A stretch of 7,222 bases of DNA from an uncultured Bryobacterales bacterium (GTDB taxonomy: Bacteria; Acidobacteriota; Terriglobia; Bryobacterales; UBA6623): NCBI GenBank assembly GCA_946887065.1, contig CAMPKL010000172.1, positions 1-7,222 of the forward strand, written 5' to 3'. This document shows positions 1 to 5,031 of the stretch, in pieces (positions within the stretch are counted from its first letter, which is position 1; each line of letters opens with the position of its first letter). The translations under genes were made by a program, and so were the position numbers. The notes beneath the pieces were generated by a model, which saw only the letters and a list, made by a program, of their open reading frames with translations, was not told where the DNA came from and did not search any database.

Positions 1-843
1 CGCCGCCAGATAGGAGCGCACTTTATTCTTCCACTCGTTTTCCTCTTCAAGGAACCGCAAGCGCGGTTCGGGCAACTTCCAATGCAAGAACCAAGAGAAG
101 CGCGGCGTATCGTCCCGGTCTGCGCGCAGCACAGGAGGCAACGCGACCGTTTCCTCCGGGTACATGTCCATCCATTTCTGCGTCACGTAGAGCGGAACGT
201 GCGGCAAAAAGAAACCCGCCGACAGGAAGAACGGTTCTTGAATATCGCCCTGCAACCGCTCAACCGCCCAACTCGCCACCTGCCAGTCGCCCTTGTCTTC
301 GTCCTTGTGCGGGAAAACGCCCCAGTCCATCAGCGGATGATCGCTAGGGGTATTCACGAGCTTCTTCTCCGGGACGGCTCCGACGCCGGCCGCCGGGCCA
401 AGATGCTGGAACTCGGTATCTCCGTCGCCGCGCCCATAGCCGCCGTGATAGATCTTGCCGGTCGAGTAAGTCGTGTAACCGTTTTGCTCGAAGTGCTGGG
501 GCAGGGTGACAATGCCGCTAAGCGCCTCCACATCACGGAACCAAGGCGCCAATCCGTAGATCCCCGTCGTGGAGGGCCGAAGCCCGGTCATCAAGCTCGT
601 GCGAGACGGATTACAGAGCGGCGCCTGTGCGTGCGCATTGGCGAACACGACGCCCCGTTCGGCCAGGCGGTCCATGTTGGGCGTCTGGATCTGGGGATGT
701 CCCAGCAGCGGACCGACCCAATCATTGAGGTCGTCGACGGCGATAAACAAGATATTTGGCTTGGCCGCCGGCTGCGGCTCGGCGCCGCAACTCAGCAACA
801 GCGCGGCCATCGCCGCGACAACGAGGTTCTTGCGTAGGTTCAC
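1..843 (-). CDS. Sulfatase lipoprotein, iduronate-2-sulfatase-like (C-terminal part beyond the window)
   Basis: This is the N-terminal 281 residues of a type I (formylglycine-dependent) sulfatase, which hydrolyses sulfate esters, probably on sulfated glycans, outside the cytoplasm. The signature CNPSR is at residues 77-81; Cys77 would become the formylglycine nucleophile. Expected metal/active-site positions are also visible: Asp37-Asp38 in AVDDLND, Lys130 and His133 in GKIYHG, and His215 in FFLPHVP. The pattern (GHPQIQTPNMDRLA, then TGLRPSTTGIYG) resembles the iduronate-2-sulfatase-like group common in Acidobacteria and Planctomycetes; the true substrate cannot be read from sequence. The GTG start at 843 gives a lipoprotein signal with lipobox LLSC (Cys19); the next ATG (codon 12) would destroy it, so GTG is preferred although no good Shine-Dalgarno precedes it. 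It lies 28 bp after the upstream lipoprotein gene, so co-transcription is likely. The frame is open to base 1 with no sign of damage. Confidence 0.93.
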   Translation of the reverse strand, partial: MNLRKNLVVAAMAALLLSCGAEPQPAAKPNILFIAVDDLNDWVGPLLGHPQIQTPNMDRLAERGVVFANAHAQAPLCNPSRTSLMTGLRPSTTGIYGLAPWFRDVEALSGIVTLPQHFEQNGYTTYSTGKIYHGGYGRGDGDTEFQHLGPAAGVGAVPEKKLVNTPSDHPLMDWGVFPHKDEDKGDWQVASWAVERLQGDIQEPFFLSAGFFLPHVPLYVTQKWMDMYPEETVALPPVLRADRDDTPRFSWFLHWKLPEPRLRFLEEENEWKNKVRSYLAA

Positions 844-871
844 GCGGGATAGCTTAACCCGGCGAGGACTT

Positions 872-1756
872 TTATTGTCCCGGCGGCGGCTGGATCTTAG
901 CTCCTTCGGGCATCTCAAGCCGGCTCGCATCGAAAGGCTGCCTGTAGGAAATCTCATCCGCCCAAGCTTCGTTCTTAAAATTGACGACCTCGCCGTTGGC
1001 GAAGTTCGAACCGTAGAAGTGCTTCGGCACGGTGAGTCCGTCGACGGTGATGTAGTCCTGGTAAAGCATCAGCGTTTCGCCCGGAGGTTCATCGCCCGGC
1101 CTCCGCGGCTGCCGCCCGTACGTCACGGTGTAGCGGATCGCCTCGACCATGTCCGTATCCTTGTCGACGTAGATGGTGTAGGTGTCGCCGGGCGAATCGC
1201 CGACGCCGCTGCCGAACGACACCTTCACCATGTCGTACGGTACGCTGTTCAACTCTTCGTCCGGCAACACCTCGTAATCCAATCCGGGATCGGCCAACAC
1301 GAAGGGAATCTGTTGAAAGTAGAAACCTGTCAGCGCCCAGAACCGGGGATTGATGATCGGCGTATCGGCAGGATGGATCCAAGCCTGCTCGCCGTCCCAG
1401 GCGAATCTGCCGTCGTAAGGCTTCGGCTCCTCAGGTGTTCCAATCTCCAAGATCTGGTGATACGCCTGTCGGGTGTTATTGTCGACGACCGCTCGCGTCT
1501 TGAACCGCCCATTCATCCCCGCGTTCGAATACTCCCACGTGAAGGAACTGGTCGGCGCGGAATACCAAGCTTCCAATCCGCCGTGCGCCTCGATCGCCCG
1601 CAGTACGATCTTGCCGCCCTCTGATGCTGACAGCCGCGCTGTCGCTTCTTGCGCTTTCCGTTGCGCGTCGGACATCTGCGGCGCTTGCCGGCCTCCGCAC
1701 GCAGCAAAGAGCAGCAGGGAAGCGGAGGCTGCAACAAAAATGAATTGGCGAATCAT
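872..1756 (-). CDS. Secreted lipoprotein of unknown function, possibly LolA/DUF6503-like
   Basis: The product is 294 residues with a lipoprotein signal peptide: a charged start (MIRQF), a hydrophobic stretch, then LFAAC with lipidated Cys20. Phe at lipobox -3 is slightly unusual. After a polar helical linker comes a motif around HGGLEAW (about residues 58-64), followed by a long, Tyr/Trp-rich, probably beta-rich region with phrases such as RFAWDGEQAWI and a Pro-rich end. This layout (an 'AHGG..W' start, then strands reporting on a 'YDG.FAW' segment) resembles the LolA-fold lipoproteins annotated DUF6503 or as outer-membrane lipoprotein-sorting proteins. That assignment is from memory of the pattern and is tentative. 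Start choice: GGAG at 1763-1766 is six bases from ATG 1756 but directly abuts the more upstream ATG 1762 (296 residues), so 1756 is preferred. It is the promoter-proximal gene of the pair with the sulfatase and may help handle sulfated glycans or lipoproteins; this is inference only. Confidence 0.85.
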   Translation of the reverse strand: MIRQFIFVAASASLLLFAACGGRQAPQMSDAQRKAQEATARLSASEGGKIVLRAIEAHGGLEAWYSAPTSSFTWEYSNAGMNGRFKTRAVVDNNTRQAYHQILEIGTPEEPKPYDGRFAWDGEQAWIHPADTPIINPRFWALTGFYFQQIPFVLADPGLDYEVLPDEELNSVPYDMVKVSFGSGVGDSPGDTYTIYVDKDTDMVEAIRYTVTYGRQPRRPGDEPPGETLMLYQDYITVDGLTVPKHFYGSNFANGEVVNFKNEAWADEISYRQPFDASRLEMPEGAKIQPPPGQ

Positions 1757-1762
1757 GCGCAT

Positions 1763-1766
1763 CTCC
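1763..1766 (-). promoter_or_regulatory. Shine-Dalgarno GGAG deciding the lipoprotein start
   Basis: GGAG on the minus strand lies six bases before ATG 1756 and touches ATG 1762 with no spacer. Normal spacing favours the inner ATG. Confidence 0.55.
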
Positions 1767-1780
1767 GTTGTTTGCGCTTC

Positions 1781-1786
1781 ATTCTA
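1781..1786 (-). promoter_or_regulatory. Putative -10 box (TAGAAT) of the lipoprotein-sulfatase pair
   Basis: TAGAAT on the minus strand matches five of six bases of the sigma-70 -10 consensus. It lies 14 bases before the Shine-Dalgarno of the lipoprotein gene, which would give a short leader. No convincing -35 hexamer is found 16-18 bases upstream; the expected place is occupied by an inverted repeat instead. Confidence 0.3.
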
Positions 1787-1799
1787 CGCGATTTGATCA

Positions 1800-1818
1800 T
1801 GGTGGCCGTAATCCACCA
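1800..1818. repeat. Inverted repeat TGGTGG-N7-CCACCA, possible operator
   Basis: The two 6-base arms are perfectly complementary (1800-1805 and 1813-1818) around a 7-base centre. The element is in the 199-bp divergent spacer between the lipoprotein and FecR-domain genes. It is centred about 35 bases upstream of the start site implied by the putative -10 box at 1781-1786, so a bound regulator could block or recruit RNA polymerase. A 6-base arm can arise by chance in GC-rich DNA, so function is unproven. Confidence 0.3.
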
Positions 1819-1955
1819 CCAACGGCGGATTCCCACCGAACAATACTGTTGTCTGGGTTAGACGTCCGCTGAAAACAAAGCCCTTCGGCAACACTTCGCG
1901 AATGGCCGTACTCTTGCTACGGAAGGGCGGGAGCGAAGTCAAAGTGAGGTGTGCG

Positions 1956-2834
1956 ATGAGTAAGATGATTCGGCTAATTGCGATCGGCGCGATTGTTGCC
2001 GTCGCGCTAGGGGCGCAGGACACCGACGAGGAGGATTACGAACCTCGGCGCGGAAGCGAGAACCGGGGACCGACCTTGGGCGTCGCTAGAGTCAGCGTTA
2101 CCGATGGCGACGTTCGCGTTCTGCGGAACGCGGGCGAGGGCCTGCAGGCTCAGGCGGGCATGCCGCTCGTCTTGGGAGACCGCTTCGTCACAGGCCCCAA
2201 GTCCCGCGCCGAAATCCAGTTCGATGGCGGCAACTTCGCGCGGCTGAACGCCGACACGGAAGTGCGCATCGGCGAACTCGGCAACAAGCGTTTTGAAGTT
2301 GAAGTCGTCAACGGGTTGGTCAGCTTCAGCCAGTTCGCAGGTTTTGAGGCTGACGTTGATGTCGAGACGACTCTCGCCACGGTCCGCACGATCAAGCCTT
2401 CCGTATGTGTCGTGGAGCAGCTCGGAGCGGGGCAGACGGATGTCACCGTCCGCGACGGCGCCGTCGAAGTCTTTACCGACGACGGTATCGAAAAGCTCAA
2501 GAGCGGGTTGCTCAGCGTCCGCGGCGACCCCACCGACATCGATCTGCGCACGGCCAAGGCGGAACCCAAGAGCGCCTTCGACGATTGGGCGAAGCGCCGC
2601 GACAAACTTCTTGAGCGCGACGGCCGCTCCACCTGGCAGCGCTGGACTCCCAGCTACGTAGGCCTCGGCGTCGGTTACGGCGGCTGGGGCTATCCGTGGG
2701 GAGGCTGGGGCTATGGCGGCTGGGGCTACGGGCCTCGATTCGGCACGACGATCTTGTACCGCGGGGCGCCCCGAGGCGGCTTCGGCCGTGGTCACGGCGG
2801 CAGCCGGGGCGGATCTAGGGGAGGGAGGCGCTAA
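1956..2834 (+). CDS. Secreted FecR-domain protein with Gly/Trp/Tyr-rich and Arg/Gly-rich tail
   Basis: The start ATG 1956 is preceded by GAGGT at 1946-1950 (5-base spacer); the longer reading from ATG 1902 lacks this and would bury the signal peptide. The 292-residue product begins with a Sec signal (MSKMIRLIAIGAIVAVALGA, cleavage probably after Ala20) and an acidic linker. A FecR-type beta domain spans about 43-190, with the recognisable stretch GDRFVTGPKSRAEIQF followed by ARLNADTEVRI. FecR domains are best known from iron-dicitrate signalling, but here there is no N-terminal cytoplasmic anti-sigma part, no sigma-factor gene and no TonB receptor gene nearby, so a structural or sensing role in the periplasm or cell surface is more likely. 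After a charged helical linker (about 205-230), residues 241-263 are GYGGWGYPWGG-like, and the last about 19 residues are Gly/Arg repeats. Proteins of this layout are familiar in Acidobacteria. The last 20 bp overlap the convergent gene. Confidence 0.88.
   Translation: MSKMIRLIAIGAIVAVALGAQDTDEEDYEPRRGSENRGPTLGVARVSVTDGDVRVLRNAGEGLQAQAGMPLVLGDRFVTGPKSRAEIQFDGGNFARLNADTEVRIGELGNKRFEVEVVNGLVSFSQFAGFEADVDVETTLATVRTIKPSVCVVEQLGAGQTDVTVRDGAVEVFTDDGIEKLKSGLLSVRGDPTDIDLRTAKAEPKSAFDDWAKRRDKLLERDGRSTWQRWTPSYVGLGVGYGGWGYPWGGWGYGGWGYGPRFGTTILYRGAPRGGFGRGHGGSRGGSRGGRR
2682..2728 (+). repeat. Three short direct repeats coding the Gly-Trp-Gly-Tyr tract
   Basis: The 11-base unit GGCTGGGGCTA occurs at 2682, 2703 and 2718, all in the FecR-gene frame, so the encoded peptide repeats GWGY. 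Spacings of 21 and 15 bases are multiples of three, as expected for in-frame expansion by slippage or short duplication. Confidence 0.8.
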
Positions 2835-3234
2835 GCAACGCGAATAATCGCCAGATCGTTTCTTCAATCGCGGGATCATTCAGCGCCAAGGCGGCGGTGA
2901 CTTGGTCCCGCGTTTCTGCGATGGTTCGCAGCCGGCGTTCGTCATCGGCATTTTCGGCTGCTTCGATCGCCTCAGCCACGCCGTTGTAGAGCTTAGTCGA
3001 CGTACTCCGGGCCGCATCGAAGTCCGCGTTGCGGATCTGCGTTAACAACACGCCCATGTCGCTGTGCAGACTCGACATGGCGAGATTGGCGCGCGCCTCA
3101 TCCCTCTCCATTGCCAACTGCTGTTCCGTCGCTTCCGCCTGCGCCCGGGCGTTGCGGAGCTTGAGATACATTGGCACGTAACCGGCGAGGACCCCGACCA
3201 GCAGGGCTGCTGCAACGAATGCGACCGTTTTCAT
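2815..3234 (-). CDS. Small membrane-anchored helical protein of unknown function
   Basis: I do not recognise a family. The 139-residue product starts MKTVAFVAAALLVGVLAGYV, one membrane helix at about residues 4-24 that could also act as an uncleaved signal anchor. It continues with a polar, Ala/Glu/Arg-rich region likely to form a coiled coil (about 28-55) and further amphipathic helices to the end, with no Cys and no obvious catalytic motif. The start ATG 3234 overlaps the glycosylase stop (ATGA, 3231-3234) and is preceded by GGAGGAG at 3243-3249 with an 8-base spacer; an upstream in-frame ATG at 3321 lacks support and would overlap the glycosylase extensively. Expression is therefore probably coupled to the glycosylase. 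The stop lies 20 bp inside the end of the convergent FecR-domain gene. Topology would place the helical part in the periplasm (inference). Confidence 0.75.
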   Translation of the reverse strand: MKTVAFVAAALLVGVLAGYVPMYLKLRNARAQAEATEQQLAMERDEARANLAMSSLHSDMGVLLTQIRNADFDAARSTSTKLYNGVAEAIEAAENADDERRLRTIAETRDQVTAALALNDPAIEETIWRLFALLSASLP

Positions 3235-3860
3235 GATTGCCACTCCTCCGGCACTTCTGGGGTTTTGATTTCCAGGCTCCGCCAACAATACCAACTTGCG
3301 ACGGATGCGTAGGGCCTCCACGGTTCGGCGATACGCTCGCTTTCGGCGCGGGTCGGCATCTGAGACAAGCCATAAAGCTTACGAATCGCCTGGCGAACGC
3401 CAAGGTCATCCCACGGCAGCACGTCCGGACGGCCCAGCGAAAACATCAAGAACATCTGCGCCGTCCAAACGCCGACGCCTTTGACCTGGGTTAGCTGGGC
3501 AATGATGTCTTGGTCAGCGTACCGGCCGATCCGCGCCAGTCTCAAGTCTCCGGTCAGAGAGAGCTCGGCGAGGCTTTGTAGGTAGCCCGCCTTCTGTTTC
3601 GATACCCCCGCCAGACGGTACTCTTCCGGACTGAGCGCGGCTAGTCCCTGCGCGGTTAGCTGCCTGCCGGGCAGGGCGTCGGTGAGCCGCCCCAAGATCG
3701 TCCGCGCCGCCGCGCCGGATATCTGCTGGTACACGATGGAACGCACCAGCATGCCGAAGCGGTCTCGCTGCAAGGTGTAGCCGCAAGGGCCAACCTTTCG
3801 GATGACTGCGCCCAGAACAGAATCGCGCTTCTTGAGATGCCGCTCGGCAGCCGTTTGCAT
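3231..3860 (-). CDS. DNA-3-methyladenine glycosylase, AlkA-type (HhH-GPD)
   Basis: This cytoplasmic base-excision repair enzyme would remove alkylated bases by cleaving the N-glycosidic bond. From ATG 3860 the product is 209 residues. An N-terminal helical segment includes FGMLVRSIVYQQIS (about 35-48), typical of the superfamily. The helix-hairpin-helix LTQVKGVGVWTA is at about 123-134, and LPWDDLGV carries the catalytic Asp, the second D of the pair, about residue 152. There is no C-terminal Cys-X6-Cys-X2-Cys cluster, so it is not a Nth/MutY type, and the N-terminal AlkA extension is missing, as in the short AlkA-like group. Start choice is uncertain: two tandem GTG codons at 3878 and 3875 are in frame, but none of the starts has a clear Shine-Dalgarno. 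It follows the Pal-like gene by 19-37 bp and overlaps the next gene by four bases, so it sits inside an envelope-gene operon. Confidence 0.9.
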   Translation of the reverse strand: MQTAAERHLKKRDSVLGAVIRKVGPCGYTLQRDRFGMLVRSIVYQQISGAAARTILGRLTDALPGRQLTAQGLAALSPEEYRLAGVSKQKAGYLQSLAELSLTGDLRLARIGRYADQDIIAQLTQVKGVGVWTAQMFLMFSLGRPDVLPWDDLGVRQAIRKLYGLSQMPTRAESERIAEPWRPYASVASWYCWRSLEIKTPEVPEEWQS

Positions 3861-3865
3861 CAGGC

Positions 3866-3879
3866 GGTGGCTCACCACC
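3866..3879 (-). other. Hairpin GGTGG-N4-CCACC at the glycosylase start
   Basis: A perfect 5-bp stem with a 4-base loop falls between the Pal-like stop and ATG 3860. On the mRNA it would hold both upstream GTG codons (3878-3876 and 3875-3873) in the stem and loop, and end five bases before the ATG. It could modulate translation of the glycosylase, or be chance. Confidence 0.3.
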
Positions 3880-3897
3880 CAATTTTAAGCGGTCCGC

Positions 3898-4689
3898 TCA
3901 TTGCCGCGGGTTAAAGTGGGCGCGGCGGTTCAACTGATAGCAAGCCTCGTTCGCCTGGGTACACTGCGGCATCTCTTCGCCGTAGCCGACGAGCATAAGC
4001 CGACCCACGGGAATGCCTTGTTGACCGAGGTATTCCACGATCGACTGGGCGCGGCGGTCGCCCAATGCCAAGTTGTACTCGCTCGATCCGCGTTCGTCGC
4101 AGTGACCTTCAACAAGGATCCGGCCTTGCGGGAACTCTTCGAAGAGAGCCCGCAGCGTTCTTGCGTTCTCATCCAGGGTCGCCTGCTGATCGGCACGAAT
4201 GGCGTTGGAATCGTAATCGAAGTAGATGTCCTGCAATCGCGACGATACTTCTTCTTCGAACGTGCCGCTGAACAGCCTCCGTCCGTTGCGGCCCGCGTTC
4301 TCGTCGACCGCTGGACCGAGGTTCAGGCTGCTGCGAACCGTGACCCTCGCTGTCGCCGTATTCTCTCCTCCCGGTCCACGCAACCACAGAGTGTAAGTCG
4401 TATCCGCGGTCGGGCGAACTTCCAGCGAACCTCTCAGCGGAACTGTGCCGGCGCCCGGCTCGATCACGGCCTCATCGGCCCGCAGGCTCGACCACTGCAA
4501 CACGACCGTTTCGCCTGGCTCGATGCTCGCTGGCGTGGCCGTGAAAACGGCTTCCGGCTTCTCTGTTGCGTAGCCGCCGCCTGGGCCGATCGGCAGCGGA
4601 GCCATCGGATAAGGAGCGCTCTTGCTGCTGCAACCCAGCAGCGCCGCAAACGCAAGTGTGGTCAAGGACCAGGAAGTGATGAGGCGCAT
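3898..4689 (-). CDS. pal: Peptidoglycan-associated lipoprotein (Pal-like, OmpA C-terminal domain with an Ig-like insert)
   Basis: The product is 263 residues. It has a lipoprotein signal with lipobox LLGC (Cys20). A Pro/Gly-rich linker (about 24-44) leads to an Ig-like beta domain at about 46-119 containing SIEPGETVVLQWSS and TADTTYTLWLRGPGG. The OmpA/Pal peptidoglycan-binding domain occupies about 150-263, with DIYFDYDSNAIR, VEGHCDERGSSEYNLALG and a C-terminal NRRAHF. Asp198 and Arg213 match the pair that binds diaminopimelate in this family. It would anchor the outer membrane to peptidoglycan, normally with TolB and the TolQRA complex. The start ATG 4689 has GGAGG at 4698-4702 with an 8-base spacer. 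Cys243 and Cys250 bracket the CTQANEACYQ loop and could form a disulfide. No tolB, tolA, tolQ or tolR is adjacent; the gene instead heads a unit with a DNA glycosylase. The Ig-like insert is common in acidobacterial Pal proteins. Confidence 0.93.
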   Translation of the reverse strand: MRLITSWSLTTLAFAALLGCSSKSAPYPMAPLPIGPGGGYATEKPEAVFTATPASIEPGETVVLQWSSLRADEAVIEPGAGTVPLRGSLEVRPTADTTYTLWLRGPGGENTATARVTVRSSLNLGPAVDENAGRNGRRLFSGTFEEEVSSRLQDIYFDYDSNAIRADQQATLDENARTLRALFEEFPQGRILVEGHCDERGSSEYNLALGDRRAQSIVEYLGQQGIPVGRLMLVGYGEEMPQCTQANEACYQLNRRAHFNPRQ

Positions 4690-4697
4690 AAAACAAT

Positions 4698-4702
4698 CCT
4701 CC
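4698..4702 (-). promoter_or_regulatory. Shine-Dalgarno GGAGG of pal
   Basis: A perfect GGAGG on the minus strand lies eight bases before ATG 4689 and supports that start. Confidence 0.7.
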
Positions 4703-4712
4703 GCAGGTACGT

Positions 4713-4718
4713 TTTATA
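4713..4718 (-). promoter_or_regulatory. Putative -10 box (TATAAA) of the pal unit
   Basis: TATAAA on the minus strand is a five-of-six match to the -10 consensus, in otherwise GC-rich DNA. It would place the transcript start near 4706 and give a leader of about 17 bases containing the Shine-Dalgarno. No good -35 hexamer is present at 16-18 bases; TTGCAT at 4747-4752 is 28 bases away and too far. Confidence 0.4.
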
Positions 4719-4756
4719 CTGCATGGTACTGCTTGCAGACCCCAGATGCAAAGGTT

Positions 4757-5008
4757 GGATCGAAATATTCGAAAGTACCGCCAGTTTGGTCGCTCGCCAA
4801 GCCTTTACGCCTAGGCTCGTTTTTCGCTGATCGGTGCGATACACTGGCCTTCGAAGCGGCCGACCCCGCCAAGGTCCTGGACTTTAGGTACTGCCCGATT
4901 GGGCAGCCGTCGCCGCCCACCCGCGTTATTCCAGTACTTATAGCGAAAAAATATTCGGTACCGATGAGGCATTCCATTCTCGATAACTTGGCCTCAGGAT
5001 CGAAGTAT
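4757..5008 (+). repeat. Direct repeat GGATCGAARTAT, copies at 4757-4768 and 4997-5008
   Basis: The two 12-base copies differ at one base (A versus G). The first is part of the TCGAA-N3-TTCGA inverted repeat at 4760-4772; the second ends 23 bases before the TTG start of the PEP-CTERM gene. A related stretch, AAATATTCG followed by GTACCG, occurs at about 4949-4963. These could be sites for one regulator. Confidence 0.4.
4891..4906. other. Perfect hairpin CTGCCC-GATT-GGGCAG
   Basis: The stem is six base pairs, five of them G-C or C-G apart from one T-A, with a 4-base loop. No run of T follows on either strand, so it is not a standard intrinsic terminator. It lies about 125 bases before the PEP-CTERM start and 200 bases before the pal start. 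Confidence 0.4.
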
Positions 5009-5020
5009 CCCGATAGAGGG

Positions 5021-5024
5021 GGAG
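5021..5024 (+). promoter_or_regulatory. Shine-Dalgarno GGAG supporting a TTG start
   Basis: GGAG within an AGGGGGAG tract ends seven bases before TTG 5032. This spacing, and the signal peptide that begins at that TTG, decide the rare start codon. Confidence 0.65.
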
Positions 5025-5031
5025 ACCAGAT

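Larger units (their letters stand above)
4690..5031. other. 342-bp non-coding divergent region between pal and the PEP-CTERM gene
   Basis: No credible gene is present. Frames that stay open here lack start signals, family likeness and typical codon use. The stretch is AT-richer in places than the flanking genes. It holds the pal Shine-Dalgarno and -10 box, a TCGAA-N3-TTCGA inverted repeat (4760-4772), an 8-base palindrome CTTCGAAG (4849-4856), a perfect hairpin (4891-4906) and a direct repeat (4757-4768 and 4997-5008). No convincing sigma-70 or sigma-54 promoter was found for the PEP-CTERM gene. It is long enough for a regulated promoter with several sites, or for a small RNA, but neither can be shown. 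Confidence 0.6.

Noticed and set aside
82..837. Long open frame on the plus strand opposite the sulfatase
   Set aside because: It is antisense to a sulfatase with full signature motifs, is very Arg-rich, has no family likeness, and is a product of GC-rich codon bias.
569..1624. 351-codon open frame on the plus strand across the sulfatase and lipoprotein genes
   Set aside because: It spans two genes with clear signal peptides and motifs on the other strand; its translation is low-quality and Arg-rich.
2762..2773. 12-base perfect palindrome CGGGGCGCCCCG as a terminator or operator
   Set aside because: It lies inside the Gly/Arg-rich coding tail of the FecR-domain gene, has no loop or T-run, and is expected from the codon composition.
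2007..2879. 290-codon minus-strand frame opposite the FecR-domain gene
   Set aside because: The plus strand encodes a recognisable signal peptide and FecR domain with a Shine-Dalgarno; the reverse frame has none of these.
4724..4737. Possible sigma-54 promoter TGGTAC...TTGCA, considered because some PEP-CTERM genes are RpoN-dependent
   Set aside because: The GG-to-GC spacing is 8 bases instead of the required 10, and it is about 300 bases from the gene. A second GG-N8-GC match near 4846 fails for the same reason.
3901..4830. 309-codon plus-strand frame opposite pal
   Set aside because: The minus strand encodes an unmistakable Pal/OmpA domain; the reverse frame has no motif and no ribosome site.
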